A stretch of 39,501 bases of DNA from Acidimicrobiia bacterium (GTDB lineage: Bacteria; Actinomycetota; Acidimicrobiia; IMCC26256; DASPTH01), in assembly GCA_040880805.1 (NCBI GenBank), contig JBBDHW010000057.1, forward strand, positions 1 through 39,501, given 5' to 3'. The notes beneath the pieces are model-generated. The model saw only the letters and a program-made list of their open reading frames with translations. It ran no database searches and had not been told where the DNA came from. Of the stretch, positions 14,602-24,310 are shown in pieces; the first letter of the stretch is position 1; each line of letters starts with the position of its first letter. The translations under genes and the position numbers were made by a program.

Positions 14602-14694
14602 GGGATCCGGGCGTGCGGAAGTGGACACGGCCTTGGCCGGCGCAGACGTGGCAACGAAGCTGATGCTCGCGCACACCAATGCGACCACCATCAC
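14599..14694 (-). CDS. Possible 31-aa secreted peptide downstream of rpoD
   Basis: A tiny ORF from a GTG at 14694 (AGAGGT about six bases upstream) or an ATG three bases in. It begins MVVALVCASISFVATSAPAK, a hydrophobic core followed by small residues, which resembles a signal peptide; the mature part would be about ten residues. It lies in the gap between the rpoD stop and the acetyltransferase. There is no known family and the length gives little statistical support; it may be chance coding in GC-rich DNA. Confidence 0.2.
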   Translation of the reverse strand: MMVVALVCASISFVATSAPAKAVSTSARPDP

Positions 14695-14710
14695 GAACCG
14701 ACCTCTGAAT

Positions 14711-16018
14711 TCAGGGCTCTTCGAGGTAGTCGCGCAGGCGCTGCGATCGTGTGGGGTGACGCAACTTGGCGAGCGTCTTCGACTCGATCTGGCGGATGCG
14801 CTCACGCGTGACACCGAACTCCTTGCCGACCTCTTCCAGCGTGCGAACCTGGCCGTCGTCGAGACCGAACCGCAGCCGCACGACGGCGCGCTCGCGGTCG
14901 TTGAGCTCGTCGAGCGCTTCCTCGATCGCCTCGGTGAGGAGCGCGCGAGCCGCGGCGGTGGCCGGCGCGATTGCCGACGGGTCTTCGACGAAATCGCCGA
15001 GCGAGCTGTCGTCTTCTTCGCCGACCGGCGTTTCCAACGACACCGGTTCGAGCGAGATGCGCTGGATGTCGCGCACGCGGTCGGGTGTGAGCTCGACCTT
15101 CTCCGCAACTTCCTCGACGGTGGGCTCGCGGCCGAGCTCCTGGAGCATCTGGCGCTGCACGCGCAGCACCTTGTTCATCGTCTCGACCATGTGCACGGGG
15201 ATTCGGATCGTGCGCGCCTGGTCGGCGATCGCGCGCGTGATGGCCTGACGGATCCACCATGTGGCATAGGTGGAGAACTTGAAGCCCTTCGTGTAGTCGA
15301 ACTTCTCGACCGCACGGATCAGGCCGAGGTTGCCCTCCTGCACGAGGTCGAGCAGCGCCATACCGCGGCCGACGTAGCGCTTGGCGATCGACACCACAAG
15401 GCGGAGGTTTGCCTCGGTGAGCTGCTTCTTGGCCATCTCGCCATCGACGACGATCGCCTCGATGCTGGTGCACTCCTCGCTCGACCGCGGCGACTGCGTC
15501 CCCAGCCGCTCAGTGGCGTAGCAACCCGCCTCGATGCGCTTCGCCAGCGTGACCTCCTGCTCGGCGGTGAGCAGCGGGATCTTCCCGATCTCCTTGAGGT
15601 ACATGCGCACCGGGTCGAAGGTGCCGCCTTCGACCCGGTCGGGGCGAGCGGCGATGCGTGCGTGGCGGGCGGGCGACTCGGGCTCGGCCACGGCACCCGG
15701 GCGACTCGAAGCGGACGACGACTCGGTGACGCGCCTGCGCTCCGGTGCGGGGTGCTCGGGAACGACGCCACGACCGGCGCGTCGTTCGTCTTCGCGCTGG
15801 AGCTCCTCGGCAATCTCGTCGACGACCTCGACACCCTGCGACCGTATGCCCGCGTAGATCGCGGCGAGCTCTTCGGTTTTGGGCTCGAGGTCGGGGAGCG
15901 CCGCGAAGATCTCGCCGGTGGTGACGAACCCGCGCTCCTTGACGCGCGCGAGGAGATCGTCGACATCGGAGTTTGCTTGCTCCGTTGTGACTCCCGCCGC
16001 TACATCCGCGTTGCTCAC
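14711..16018 (-). CDS. rpoD: Principal RNA polymerase sigma factor (RpoD/SigA)
   Basis: 435 aa from the GTG at 16018, preceded by AAGAGG. Region 1.2 is recognised by [20 protein letters not shown]. Region 2 is [17 protein letters not shown] through [19 protein letters not shown], with the -10 recognition helix [18 protein letters not shown]. Region 3 begins VHMVETMNK. Region 4.2 contains [18 protein letters not shown], which reads the -35 element. The N-terminal part ([10 protein letters not shown]) matches region 1.1 of primary sigma factors. It follows dnaG by 13 bases, in the old primase-sigma macromolecular operon arrangement. The longer ATG reading at 16060 would overlap dnaG. Confidence 0.97.
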   Translation of the reverse strand: MSNADVAAGVTTEQANSDVDDLLARVKERGFVTTGEIFAALPDLEPKTEELAAIYAGIRSQGVEVVDEIAEELQREDERRAGRGVVPEHPAPERRRVTESSSASSRPGAVAEPESPARHARIAARPDRVEGGTFDPVRMYLKEIGKIPLLTAEQEVTLAKRIEAGCYATERLGTQSPRSSEECTSIEAIVVDGEMAKKQLTEANLRLVVSIAKRYVGRGMALLDLVQEGNLGLIRAVEKFDYTKGFKFSTYATWWIRQAITRAIADQARTIRIPVHMVETMNKVLRVQRQMLQELGREPTVEEVAEKVELTPDRVRDIQRISLEPVSLETPVGEEDDSSLGDFVEDPSAIAPATAAARALLTEAIEEALDELNDRERAVVRLRFGLDDGQVRTLEEVGKEFGVTRERIRQIESKTLAKLRHPTRSQRLRDYLEEP

Positions 16019-16031
16019 AGTGCCTCTTCTT

Positions 16032-17819
16032 TCACGCGGTGTCGTTCCCGCGTGGTCCATCTTCGATCCACCCTAGCAACTCGTTCGCGTTGTCTTGTAC
16101 CGCGGTCCAGTCGCCAATTCCTTCGGCACTCGCGAGCGCGTTCAAGAGCACCTTTACCGAACTCGAACGTTCGTCTTCAGCGCGTAGCATTCCCGCGACC
16201 ACACGTTGCGCCGCCGGTGTGACCGCATTTCCCATGAGCCGAACGTGGAGAGTTTCGGGCTCGTCGTCGCGAACCGGTTCCTCTACGGCAACGCGTTCGA
16301 GCAGGTCACGGACCGGGCCGTCGCTCGCGGCGAGCGCGTCGTGGAAGTCGTCGGCTGCCTCGATTGCCTCGAACGCCGCTCGCGCGACAGGGTCGGCGAA
16401 CAGCCGGGCGTCGAGCCATTCCTCGACGAGCGCGGGATCGTGCACCGCGTACAGGAGCAGATCGACCTCGCGCCGGTCGACCCGGCGTGGACGTGCCTGT
16501 TGGCGTGCGGGTGGATCCGGCGGAACGCGCTTCCCGCTTGCCGCCCGGGCCACTGCCTCTCGGAGGCGGTCGGTGTCGATGTCGAGGCTCGCCGCCACGC
16601 GCATGACGTACTGGTCGCGCACGAGGTCGTTCGGGTGCTCGGCAACGATTGCCGCCGCAGCTTCGGCCGCGCGCGCACGACCTTCGAGCGTGGTCTTGTC
16701 GGCCGCCGCGAGCGCGCGGTCGATGCGGAACTCCATGAACGGCTTCGCGGCGTCGATTGCCTTGAGCAGTAGCTGTGGGTCGTCGCGCCACACGTCGGCG
16801 GGATCGCGACCCGCGGGCAGATCGGCAACTTCGAGTTGGATGTCGTACCTCTGCTCCCACCCGTACCAGCGTTCGGCCGCGCCCTGGCCCGCGGCATCGG
16901 AGTCGTACGCGAGCACCACCTTGCGCGCCAGGTTCTTGACGACCTGGAAGTGATCGTCGGCGAGCGCGGTGCCGCACGTGGCGACTGCGTTCGGCGCACC
17001 CGACAGCGCGAACGCCATCACGTCGGTGTAGCCCTCACAGATGACGATCTCGCCGCGCGCGACAACCTCGGCCTTTGCCCAGTTGAGCCCGTAGAGGAGA
17101 CGACTCTTCTGGTAGATCGACGTTTCGGGCGAGTTCTTGTACTTCGGGCTGTCGTCGCCGAGGGCGCGCCCACCGAACCCGACGGGGTCTCCCTTGCTGT
17201 CGAAGATCGGGAACATCAATCGCGCGCGGAACTGATCCTGGAGCTTGTTGGCTTTGTTCACGAACGCGAGGCCGGCGTCGACGACGTCGTTGCGGGAGAA
17301 CTTCTTCTGCTGCAGGTGCACGCTCAGACGATCCCAGCTGTCGGGCGACCAACCGAGCCGGAACTGCCGCACCGCGTCGCCGTCGAAACCCCGGCCACGC
17401 AGGTACTTGCGAGCGGTGCCACCCTCGGGCGCCTCGAGCAGCAGTTGCTCGTAGAACTCGATCGCGGCGCCGACGGCCTCGTTCAGGCGCGCCTTGCGGC
17501 CCTTGTCCTTCGCGACCGCGTTGTTGTCGTAGCGGAGCGTGATCCCCGCGCGCGAGGCGAGCCGTTCCACCGCGTCGACGAAGTCGAGGTGCTCCACCTC
17601 GCGCACGAAAGAGATCGCGTCCCCGTTGGCCTGGCAACCGAAGCAGTAGAACCTTCCTATGTCGGGATTGACGTTGAACGACGGCGTCTTCTCCGCGTGG
17701 AACGGGCACAATCCGACGAACCGCTTCCCGACACGCTTCAGCGCGAGGTGCTCACCGGCGAGGGTGACGAGATCGGTCGCGTCGCGGACCCGCGCCACGT
17801 CGTCGTCGAGGATTCCCAC
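16032..17819 (-). CDS. dnaG: DNA primase
   Basis: 595 aa. The N-terminal zinc finger uses C38, H41, C59 and C62 ([11 protein letters not shown] and [10 protein letters not shown]). The Toprim domain shows [12 protein letters not shown] and [17 protein letters not shown], with the catalytic glutamate and DxD-type aspartates. The basic RNA-polymerase-like core has [20 protein letters not shown]. The C-terminal part (about 430-595) is the DnaB-interacting helical domain and is poorly conserved, as usual. It synthesises RNA primers at the replication fork. It is co-directional with rpoD downstream and dgt upstream (25-base gap). Confidence 0.97.
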   Translation of the reverse strand: MGILDDDVARVRDATDLVTLAGEHLALKRVGKRFVGLCPFHAEKTPSFNVNPDIGRFYCFGCQANGDAISFVREVEHLDFVDAVERLASRAGITLRYDNNAVAKDKGRKARLNEAVGAAIEFYEQLLLEAPEGGTARKYLRGRGFDGDAVRQFRLGWSPDSWDRLSVHLQQKKFSRNDVVDAGLAFVNKANKLQDQFRARLMFPIFDSKGDPVGFGGRALGDDSPKYKNSPETSIYQKSRLLYGLNWAKAEVVARGEIVICEGYTDVMAFALSGAPNAVATCGTALADDHFQVVKNLARKVVLAYDSDAAGQGAAERWYGWEQRYDIQLEVADLPAGRDPADVWRDDPQLLLKAIDAAKPFMEFRIDRALAAADKTTLEGRARAAEAAAAIVAEHPNDLVRDQYVMRVAASLDIDTDRLREAVARAASGKRVPPDPPARQQARPRRVDRREVDLLLYAVHDPALVEEWLDARLFADPVARAAFEAIEAADDFHDALAASDGPVRDLLERVAVEEPVRDDEPETLHVRLMGNAVTPAAQRVVAGMLRAEDERSSSVKVLLNALASAEGIGDWTAVQDNANELLGWIEDGPRGNDTA

Positions 17820-17844
17820 TGGTCGTTGAGCCTATGGCGGCGAC

Positions 17845-18957
17845 TCAGACGCCGCGCGGCAGATCGTCGGGTCGCCATCCGAGGAGGTCGACGCCGAGGC
17901 CGAGCGCGAAACGGTCGGTCATCCCGCTCACGTAGTGCACCGCGAGCACGGCCGCCGCGGGAGACCCGGGCACGGGGAGCGCGACCTCACCGTCGCGCAC
18001 CGGCGGCATCCGGCGCGGTGCGTCGGCGAAGTGGTCGACGAGGCCGCTGAGCAGGCGAATCACGCGTTCGGCCTGCCGGCGCGCCGCGGGCCGCAGGTAG
18101 ATCCGCTCGAAGTTGAACGCGCGGAATGCGGCGAGCGCGGATGCCGCGGGCTCGGTCATTCCGACATGGCCGGTGCGATCGACGGCGTCGAGCACCGCCA
18201 GCACGAAGGTGCCGACCTGCTCCGAACGCTCGGTGCCGACCACCTCGCGTACCTCGACGGGCAGGTCGCTCGGCTCGAGGATGCGCGCCCGCACCGCGTC
18301 CTCGAAGTCGTGGCAGACGTACGCGATCCGATCGGCCCACGCGACGACCTCGCCTTCGGGCGTGGACGGCGGCGGGCGGCGCCACGAGTGGTTGCGCACG
18401 CCGTCGAGCGTCTCGCGACAGAGGTTGAGACCCGCGAGCGTGACATCGGCCCCATAGACCGCGTGGTCGTACCCGGTGCCCGGTAGGTAGGGCGAGAACG
18501 CCTCCTCCGACGCATGCCCGGCCGGACCGTGCCCGCAGTCGTGCGCGAGCGCGATCGCCTCCACGAGCGGCAGGCAAAGGTTCGCGGCTCGTGCGATGCC
18601 GGTGGCAACCTGGGCGACCTCGACTGCGTGGGTCAGCCGAGTGCGGAGATGGTCGTCCTCCGGCGCGATGAACACCTGGCACTTCCCCGCGAGCCGGCGC
18701 CACGGACGCGAGTGCTTGACCCGATCGAGGTCGCGCTCGAAGCAGAGGCGATAGGGGTCGGGTGCCTCGGCACGGGCCCGCTCCCCTGCGCCCACCGGCC
18801 GGGTCGCGCCCGGGGCCAGCAGCACGTCGAGCGCCGCCTCCCGCTCCTCGCGCAACACCACGCGCCCGCCCACGTACGCGTGCGCGCCCTCGTGCGCGCG
18901 CCGTACCAAGGGGGTCCCGACTTCACTGCTCGTCACACCAGACATGTTCGGGTTCAC
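17845..18957 (-). CDS. dgt: Deoxyguanosinetriphosphate triphosphohydrolase-like HD protein
   Basis: 370 aa. HD-domain metal ligands are in RTRLTHAVEVAQVATGIAR (H), LAHDCGHGPAGH (HD) and WADRIAYVCHDFEDAV (D). KHSRPWRRLAGKCQVF is the usual N-terminal nucleotide-binding stretch of the dGTPase family. Such enzymes cleave dNTPs to nucleoside and triphosphate and help control nucleotide pools. In Actinobacteria dgt is commonly next to dnaG, as here. The reading starts at a GTG at 18957; an ATG at 18945 is equally possible because neither has a good Shine-Dalgarno. Confidence 0.93.
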   Translation of the reverse strand: MNPNMSGVTSSEVGTPLVRRAHEGAHAYVGGRVVLREEREAALDVLLAPGATRPVGAGERARAEAPDPYRLCFERDLDRVKHSRPWRRLAGKCQVFIAPEDDHLRTRLTHAVEVAQVATGIARAANLCLPLVEAIALAHDCGHGPAGHASEEAFSPYLPGTGYDHAVYGADVTLAGLNLCRETLDGVRNHSWRRPPPSTPEGEVVAWADRIAYVCHDFEDAVRARILEPSDLPVEVREVVGTERSEQVGTFVLAVLDAVDRTGHVGMTEPAASALAAFRAFNFERIYLRPAARRQAERVIRLLSGLVDHFADAPRRMPPVRDGEVALPVPGSPAAAVLAVHYVSGMTDRFALGLGVDLLGWRPDDLPRGV

Positions 18958-18986
18958 GGAGCAATGAAATCACGGGGGTGCGACAG

Positions 18987-21626
18987 CTACGCCGTGGAAC
19001 CCGGGCCTCCCGCGCCCAGGGCGGCGTGGGCCGCGGCCAGGCGAGCGATCGGCACCCGGTAGGGCGAGCACGAGACGTAGTCGAGACCGACGTCGGCGCA
19101 GAACGCCACCGATGCCGGGTCGCCCCCGTGCTCGCCACAGATGCCGAGCTTGAGATCCGGGCGCGTGGCGCGGCCGCGCTCCACCGCCATCCGCACGAGC
19201 TGGCCCACGCCTTCCTGGTCGAGCGTCTCGAACGGGTTGGCGCGCAGCAGCTTCAGTTCGAGGTACTCGGCCAGGAAGCGACCCTCGATGTCGTCGCGGG
19301 AGAACCCGAACGTCATCTGCGTGAGGTCGTTGGTGCCGAACGAGAAGAACTCGGCGACCTCCGCGATCTCGCCCGCGGCCAACGCGGCACGCGGCGTCTC
19401 GACCATCGTGCCGACGAGGTAGTCGACCTCGCCGTTGTCGGACGCGGCGAACGTGTCGGCGGCGACCTCGCGGACCCAGCCGGCGACGAGCTCGAGCTCG
19501 GGCTTGGTGACGATCAGCGGGATCATGATCTCGACGCGCGGATCGCCGCCCGCGCGTTTGCGCGCGATGGCGGCTTCGAGGATCGCCTTGGTCTGCATCT
19601 TGTAGAGACCGGGCTTGATGATGCCGAGGCGCACGCCGCGCGTGCCGAGCATGGGGTTCGCCTCACGCCACTGCTGCGCGGCCGCGAGCAGGCGGCGGCC
19701 TTCTTCGTCGAGCTGCCCGCGCGCGTCCTGCACCAGCAGCTCCTCGACGTCGGGGAGGAACTCGTGCAGCGGCGGGTCGAGCAACCGGATGGTGACGGGC
19801 AGGCCGTCCATCGCTTCGAAGATGCCTTCGAAGTCGGCGCGCTGGAGCTTGGCGAGCTCGTCGAGCGCGGCGTTCTCCTCGGCTTCGTCGGCAGCGAGGA
19901 TGAAGCGCTGCACGATGGGCAATCGCTCCTCGCCGAGAAACATGTGCTCGGTGCGGCAGAGGCCGATCCCTTCGGCGCCGAACCGGCGCGCAACCTCGGC
20001 ATCCTCCGGCTGGTCGGCGTTCGTACGCACGTTCAGCACCCGAAACTCGTCCGCCCAACCGAGGACGGTCTCGAAGACAGCGCTCATCTCGTCGGGTTTG
20101 ATGAGCGGGACCGCACCGATCACGACCTCACCAGTGGTGCCGTTGATCGAGATCACGTCGCCCTCACGCACGGTGACGCCGCTCACCTGGAACACGCGGC
20201 CGGCGACGTCGATGTCGAGCTCGCTCGCGCCGCACACCGCGGGCTTGCCCCATCCACGCGCGACGAGCGCGGCGTGGCTCGCGAGCCCGCCGCGCGAGGT
20301 GAGGATGCCCTCGGCGGCGATCATCCCGTGGATGTCGTCGGGTGACGTCTCCGGGCGCACGAGGATCACGGCCTCGCCGGCCCCGTGTTTCGCCTCTGCG
20401 TCGTCGGGCGTGAAGTAGACCTTGCCGACCGCCGCGCCCGGCGAGGCGTTGAGGCCCTTCGTGACCGCGTCGTACTTCACCGCGGGGTCGAACTGCGGGT
20501 GCAGGAGCTGGTCGAGCTGCTCGGGCGCGACGCGCAGGACCGCCTCGCGCCGGTCGATGAGCCCCTCGGTCTCCATGTCGACGGCCATCTCGAGCGCCGC
20601 CGCCGCGGTGCGCTTCCCGACGCGCACCTGGAGCATGAACAGTCGGCCCTGCTCGACGGTGAACTCGATGTCACACATGTCGCGGTAGTGCTGTTCGAGG
20701 AGCTGCATCACGTCGAGGAGCTGCGCGTGCGGTTCGGGGAAGTCGTTCGCCATCGCGTCGAGCGACTCGGTGGCGCGGATGCCCGCGACGACGTCCTCCC
20801 CCTGCGCGTTCGCAAGGAAGTCGCCGTAGGGCCGCTTCTCCCCGGTGGCAGGGTCGCGGGTGAACGCGACTCCGGTGCCGGAGTCGTCACCCTTGTTTCC
20901 GAACACCATGGTCTGAACGTTCACGGCGGTGCCGAGGTCGTCGGGGATCTTCTCCATGCGGCGGTACACGCGCGCCCGGTCGCCGTTCCACGACCTGAAG
21001 ACGGCTTCGATCGCGTGGCCGAGCTGCTCCTGCGGATCCTGCGGGAACTCGATGCCCACCTCGGCGAGCACGATCGCCTTGAAGCGGTCGACCAACTCCC
21101 GCAGCGCGTCGGCCGGCAGCTCGGGATCGGTGGCAACGCCGCGCGCCGCGCGCATCTCCTCGAGCGCCTGCTCGAACTTCTCGCCGTCGATGTCGAGCAC
21201 GATCTTGCCGAACATCTGCACGAATCGGCGGTACGAGTCCCAAGCGAACCGCTCGTTCGCGGTCTGCTGTGCGAGCCCCCCGACGGACACGTCGTTCAGC
21301 CCGAGGTTGAGGACGGTGTCCATCATCCCGGGCATCGAGAACGCCGCGCCGGACCGCACCGACACGAGCAGCGGGTTCGCGGGGTCACCCAAGCGCTTGC
21401 CCATCTCCTGCTCGAGCGTCGTGCGCGCAACGGCTACCTCGTCCATCAGCCCCTCGGGGATCGTGTCGCCCGCGGCCATGTACGCCTTGCACGCGTCGGT
21501 GGTGATGGTGAAGCCAGGTGGCACGGGCAGACCGAGGTTGGTCATCTCGGCGAGGTTGGCGCCCTTTCCGCCGAGGAGATACTTCTGCTCCTTCGAGCCC
21601 GCCTCGAACGGGTGCACGTAACGCAT
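18987..21626 (-). CDS. ppdK: Pyruvate, phosphate dikinase
   Basis: 879 aa from the ATG at 21626, which has AGGAG about eight bases upstream; the seven extra residues of a longer reading are unnecessary. Domains in order: ATP-grasp nucleotide-binding domain starting KYLLGGKGANLAEMTNLGLP and continuing with SVRSGAAFSMPGMMDTVLNL; the swivelling phosphohistidine domain with GGLASHAALVARGWGKPAV (phospho-His H451); and the PEP-binding barrel ending LKLGICGEHGGDP (catalytic Cys C830). It interconverts pyruvate, ATP and Pi with PEP, AMP and PPi. Alanine A449 replaces the threonine that is phosphorylated by the DUF299 regulator in plants and many bacteria, so regulation by that route is unlikely. It is transcribed after the J/RDD gene, 37 bases away. 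Confidence 0.97.
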   Translation of the reverse strand: MRYVHPFEAGSKEQKYLLGGKGANLAEMTNLGLPVPPGFTITTDACKAYMAAGDTIPEGLMDEVAVARTTLEQEMGKRLGDPANPLLVSVRSGAAFSMPGMMDTVLNLGLNDVSVGGLAQQTANERFAWDSYRRFVQMFGKIVLDIDGEKFEQALEEMRAARGVATDPELPADALRELVDRFKAIVLAEVGIEFPQDPQEQLGHAIEAVFRSWNGDRARVYRRMEKIPDDLGTAVNVQTMVFGNKGDDSGTGVAFTRDPATGEKRPYGDFLANAQGEDVVAGIRATESLDAMANDFPEPHAQLLDVMQLLEQHYRDMCDIEFTVEQGRLFMLQVRVGKRTAAAALEMAVDMETEGLIDRREAVLRVAPEQLDQLLHPQFDPAVKYDAVTKGLNASPGAAVGKVYFTPDDAEAKHGAGEAVILVRPETSPDDIHGMIAAEGILTSRGGLASHAALVARGWGKPAVCGASELDIDVAGRVFQVSGVTVREGDVISINGTTGEVVIGAVPLIKPDEMSAVFETVLGWADEFRVLNVRTNADQPEDAEVARRFGAEGIGLCRTEHMFLGEERLPIVQRFILAADEAEENAALDELAKLQRADFEGIFEAMDGLPVTIRLLDPPLHEFLPDVEELLVQDARGQLDEEGRRLLAAAQQWREANPMLGTRGVRLGIIKPGLYKMQTKAILEAAIARKRAGGDPRVEIMIPLIVTKPELELVAGWVREVAADTFAASDNGEVDYLVGTMVETPRAALAAGEIAEVAEFFSFGTNDLTQMTFGFSRDDIEGRFLAEYLELKLLRANPFETLDQEGVGQLVRMAVERGRATRPDLKLGICGEHGGDPASVAFCADVGLDYVSCSPYRVPIARLAAAHAALGAGGPGSTA

Positions 21627-21663
21627 CGGGTTCTCTCCTGGTTTCAACTCTTGGCTGGTCGAG

Positions 21664-22797
21664 CTATTGGTCGGCGACGACGATCGTCCGCGCGAGCTTG
21701 TCGTGGATCCCTTGCCCGTTCGGGTCTCGGTACCCCCACAGGACCATGCCGAGGCCGAGCAGCGGCCCGATGGTCGGGATGACGAGCGCGAGGAGGATCG
21801 GCAGGAAGAAGCGCGTGAACGAGCCGTACCAGCCGACCGGTGTGCCGTCGGCGCGCGCGACGCGGATCTTGCGCCCGCGCATGCCGAGCGTGCGGCCAGT
21901 GATCGCGGTCATGGGCACGAGGTACAACATCGAGGCGACGAGCACCACGACGCTCGCGACGTAGGTGGCGCCTCGAATGTCGTCGGACAGCTTGTCCGCC
22001 GTCTTCTGGAGCGCGTCCTGGTTGTGCGGCGTCTCGATGCCGCCTTCGTTCAGACCCTTCGCGGTCTTGTTGAATTCCTTGTTCGCGTCGTTGAGGTCCT
22101 TCTGCGCGGACTTCTCGTCGGACGCGGTCTTCGCATCCTTTTCGGACGCCCGGGCGTCATTTATGTCTCCCTGCGTGTCGTGGAGACTGTTGAGGTCCTT
22201 GATCTGGTCGACCTTGGTCGAATACTCGCTGTTGACCACGCCCGGCACCACGAGCAACGTGACCCAGTAGATGACGAGCACGATCGCAAAATCGAACAGG
22301 AGCGCCATGCCGCGCGCGCGGGATTCGGCGAACCGCATCCCGGGCGGGAGTTGGAGCGTGGGTTCGCGCGGCGGGCGCCGCGTCGGTGGCTGCTTACCGT
22401 TGCCGGGCGCCGGCTTCGCCTGCTTGGGTGGGGGCGGTGCCATGAGCCGGCGCCAGCCGGTGAGCTGCACCTCCGGGCGCTCGCTCGGTTCGAGCGCGCC
22501 GGCCGCGTCGCCATCCTCACCCTCGCCGTCGTCGCCCGACGCGTCGCCGTTCGCGGACGCGGCGTCGAGTGCCGCGTCGTAGCGCGTGCGCTGGAACGGG
22601 TCGGCGAGCACGTTCCACGCCGCCCGCACGCGCGCGACCTCCTCACGGTTGCGCTGGAGCTGCGCGTCGGTGACACCCTTGCTCTCGCGCGCCGCCTCGA
22701 GCTCCGAAATGCGTTCCTGATACGCGGCCTTCAACTCGTCACGGGACGCGCCCGGATCGACGCCCAACTCGTGGTAATAGGTCTCGTCGTCGCTCAT
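21664..22797 (-). CDS. J-domain-like and RDD membrane fusion protein
   Basis: 377 aa from the ATG at 22797, two bases after the glyS stop. Residues 1-75 are a J-domain-like helical unit (YYHELGVDPGASRDELKAAY and AWNVLADPFQRTRYDAALD). The HPD tripeptide needed to stimulate DnaK is absent, so co-chaperone activity is unlikely. An acidic, then proline-rich linker follows to about 150. The C-terminal half is an RDD-type membrane domain beginning ESRARGMALLFDFAIVLV and containing ITGRTLGMRGRKIRVAR. Between its first two helices is a 75-residue Lys/Asp-rich insert (about 205-270), probably a coiled coil. RDD proteins are suspected ion transporters or membrane adaptors. The function is unknown. Confidence 0.85.
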   Translation of the reverse strand: MSDDETYYHELGVDPGASRDELKAAYQERISELEAARESKGVTDAQLQRNREEVARVRAAWNVLADPFQRTRYDAALDAASANGDASGDDGEGEDGDAAGALEPSERPEVQLTGWRRLMAPPPPKQAKPAPGNGKQPPTRRPPREPTLQLPPGMRFAESRARGMALLFDFAIVLVIYWVTLLVVPGVVNSEYSTKVDQIKDLNSLHDTQGDINDARASEKDAKTASDEKSAQKDLNDANKEFNKTAKGLNEGGIETPHNQDALQKTADKLSDDIRGATYVASVVVLVASMLYLVPMTAITGRTLGMRGRKIRVARADGTPVGWYGSFTRFFLPILLALVIPTIGPLLGLGMVLWGYRDPNGQGIHDKLARTIVVADQ

Positions 22798-22799
22798 AG

Positions 22800-24125
22800 C
22801 TATCCCAATCGGTCCTGCAGCTCGGCGAGGAGCTTGTCGATCGGGACACGATCCTGCGCCATCGTGTCGCGGTCGCGGATGGTCACGGCCTTGTCGTCGA
22901 GCGTGTCGAAATCGATCGTGACGCACAACGGGGTGCCGATTTCGTCCTGGCGACGGTACCGCCGGCCGATAGAACCCGCGGTATCGACGTCGATCATCAG
23001 GTGCAGACGGAGCATCGCGGCGATCTCGTCGGAGATCGGCACGAGCTTGTCGTTGCGTGACAGCGGCAGCACCGCGGCCTTGATCGGCGCGAGCCGCGGG
23101 TGGAAGCGCAAGACCGTGCGCGTGTCGGTGCCGCCCTTCTCGTTGGGGGCAACGTCTTCGTCGTACGCCGCGAGCAGGAACGCGAGCGTGGCGCGATCGG
23201 CGCCCGCGGCGGGCTCGACCACGTACGGCACGTACCGCCGGTCGCTCTCCTGGTCGTAGAAGCTCAGATCCTGCGCCGAGAACTTCGAGTGCTGCGTGAG
23301 GTCGAAATCGGTGCGCTGCGCGATCCCCTCCAGCTCGCCCCAACCCCACGGGTAGAGGAACTCCACGTCGGACGTGCCGATCGAGTAGTGCGACAGCTCG
23401 TCTTGGTCGTGTGGCCGGAGGCGCAGCTTGTGGTCGGGGATGCCGAGATCGGTGTACCAGCGGAAGCGCTCCTGGCACCAGTACTCGTACCACTGCGGAC
23501 TGTCGTCGGGCGCCACGAAGTACTCCATCTCCATCTGTTCGAACTCACGCGTGCGGAAGATGAAGTTGCCCGGTGTGATCTCGTTGCGGAAGGACTTGCC
23601 GATCTGCGCGATGCCGAACGGCGGCTTCTTGCGCGTGGTGATCTGCACGTTCAGGAAGTTCACAAAGATGCCCTGCGCGGTCTCGGGCCGCAAGTAGGTG
23701 ATGGCGCCGTCGTCCTCCACCGGACCCACGTGTGTCTTGAACATCAGGTGGAACTCGCGCGCTTCGGTGAACGAGCCCTTCGCGCCACAGTTGGGGCAAG
23801 CACCCGAATCTGGGAGCTGATCGGCACGAAAGCGCTCCTGGCAGTTCCGGCAGTCGACCAGAGGATCGCTGAACGTCTCGAGGTGCCCGCTGGCCTCCCA
23901 GACCTTGGGCGCCATGAGGATCGCGGCGTCAAGACCGACGACGTCGTCGCGGAGCTGCACCATGGAGCGCCACCACGCGTCCTTCACGTTGCGCTTGAGC
24001 AGCACGCCGAGCGGCCCGTAGTCCCACGTGGACCGGAAACCACCGTAGATCTCACTCGATTGGAAGACGAAGCCGCGACGCTTCGCGAGGTTGACGATGC
24101 GGTCCATCAGGTCGGCCTTGGCCAT
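22800..24125 (-). CDS. glyS: Glycyl-tRNA synthetase (class II, dimeric type)
   Basis: 441 aa from the ATG at 24125. Class II motif 1 lies around [17 protein letters not shown], motif 2 is [16 protein letters not shown], and motif 3 is near the C-terminal third. [20 protein letters not shown] is the conserved N-terminus of the alpha2 glycyl enzyme. [12 protein letters not shown] and CPNCGAKG form a zinc-binding insertion. The C-terminal anticodon-binding domain starts [20 protein letters not shown]. It charges tRNA-Gly. There is no Shine-Dalgarno, and a TACGAT element lies 11 bases before the ATG. Readings that extend toward 24764 enter recO antisense and the repeat region and are not part of the protein. 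Confidence 0.97.
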   Translation of the reverse strand: MAKADLMDRIVNLAKRRGFVFQSSEIYGGFRSTWDYGPLGVLLKRNVKDAWWRSMVQLRDDVVGLDAAILMAPKVWEASGHLETFSDPLVDCRNCQERFRADQLPDSGACPNCGAKGSFTEAREFHLMFKTHVGPVEDDGAITYLRPETAQGIFVNFLNVQITTRKKPPFGIAQIGKSFRNEITPGNFIFRTREFEQMEMEYFVAPDDSPQWYEYWCQERFRWYTDLGIPDHKLRLRPHDQDELSHYSIGTSDVEFLYPWGWGELEGIAQRTDFDLTQHSKFSAQDLSFYDQESDRRYVPYVVEPAAGADRATLAFLLAAYDEDVAPNEKGGTDTRTVLRFHPRLAPIKAAVLPLSRNDKLVPISDEIAAMLRLHLMIDVDTAGSIGRRYRRQDEIGTPLCVTIDFDTLDDKAVTIRDRDTMAQDRVPIDKLLAELQDRLG

Positions 24126-24136
24126 ATGAGAAATCG

Positions 24137-24142
24137 ATCGTA
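24137..24142 (-). promoter_or_regulatory. Candidate -10 for glyS
   Basis: Minus-strand TACGAT fits TAnnnT and ends 11 bases before the glyS ATG, implying a leader of only a few bases. No Shine-Dalgarno is present. It lies between the hairpin repeats and glyS, so the glyS-PPDK group could have its own start here. Confidence 0.35.
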
Positions 24143-24187
24143 GTCGGGTGCCTTTTCGGCCCCGAACGAGTTCGCCTGTTGATGCGT

Positions 24188-24310
24188 CGCTCGCTGCGGC
24201 GCAGGGTACCTGCGCCCCAGACGCTCGCTCCTGGCGAGCGACCTGCGCTCCTTGCCTATGGCTCGCTCGCTGCTCGGCGGGATACCCGCCTCGCGGACGC
24301 TCGTTCGCTA
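24188..24310. repeat. Duplicated hairpin repeat between recO and glyS
   Basis: Two imperfect copies of a unit beginning GCTCGCTGC and ending GACGCTCG-TC lie at about 24188-24230 and 24262-24307. Each carries a hairpin with a three-base loop. The first is GGCGCAGG/CCTGCGCC at 24198-24216, the second GGCGGG/CCCGCC at 24276-24290. Between them a third hairpin, CGCTCGC/GCGAGCG, spans 24222-24240. The stem sequences differ between copies but stay fully paired. There is no T-run, so simple termination is not obvious. The repeat reaches into the recO stop codon. This 180-base gap contains no gene. It resembles small palindromic intergenic elements of the REP or MITE kind. Confidence 0.6.

Noticed and set aside
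14621-16222. 533-aa open frame on the plus strand
   Set aside because: Antisense of rpoD and the end of dnaG; no recognisable domain.
24198-24216. Rho-independent terminator for recO
   Set aside because: The stem is good but there is no T-run on either strand; termination remains possible but is not supported.
24188-24310. CRISPR-like repeat array
   Set aside because: Only two imperfect units with no uniform spacers and no cas genes; better explained as palindromic intergenic repeats.
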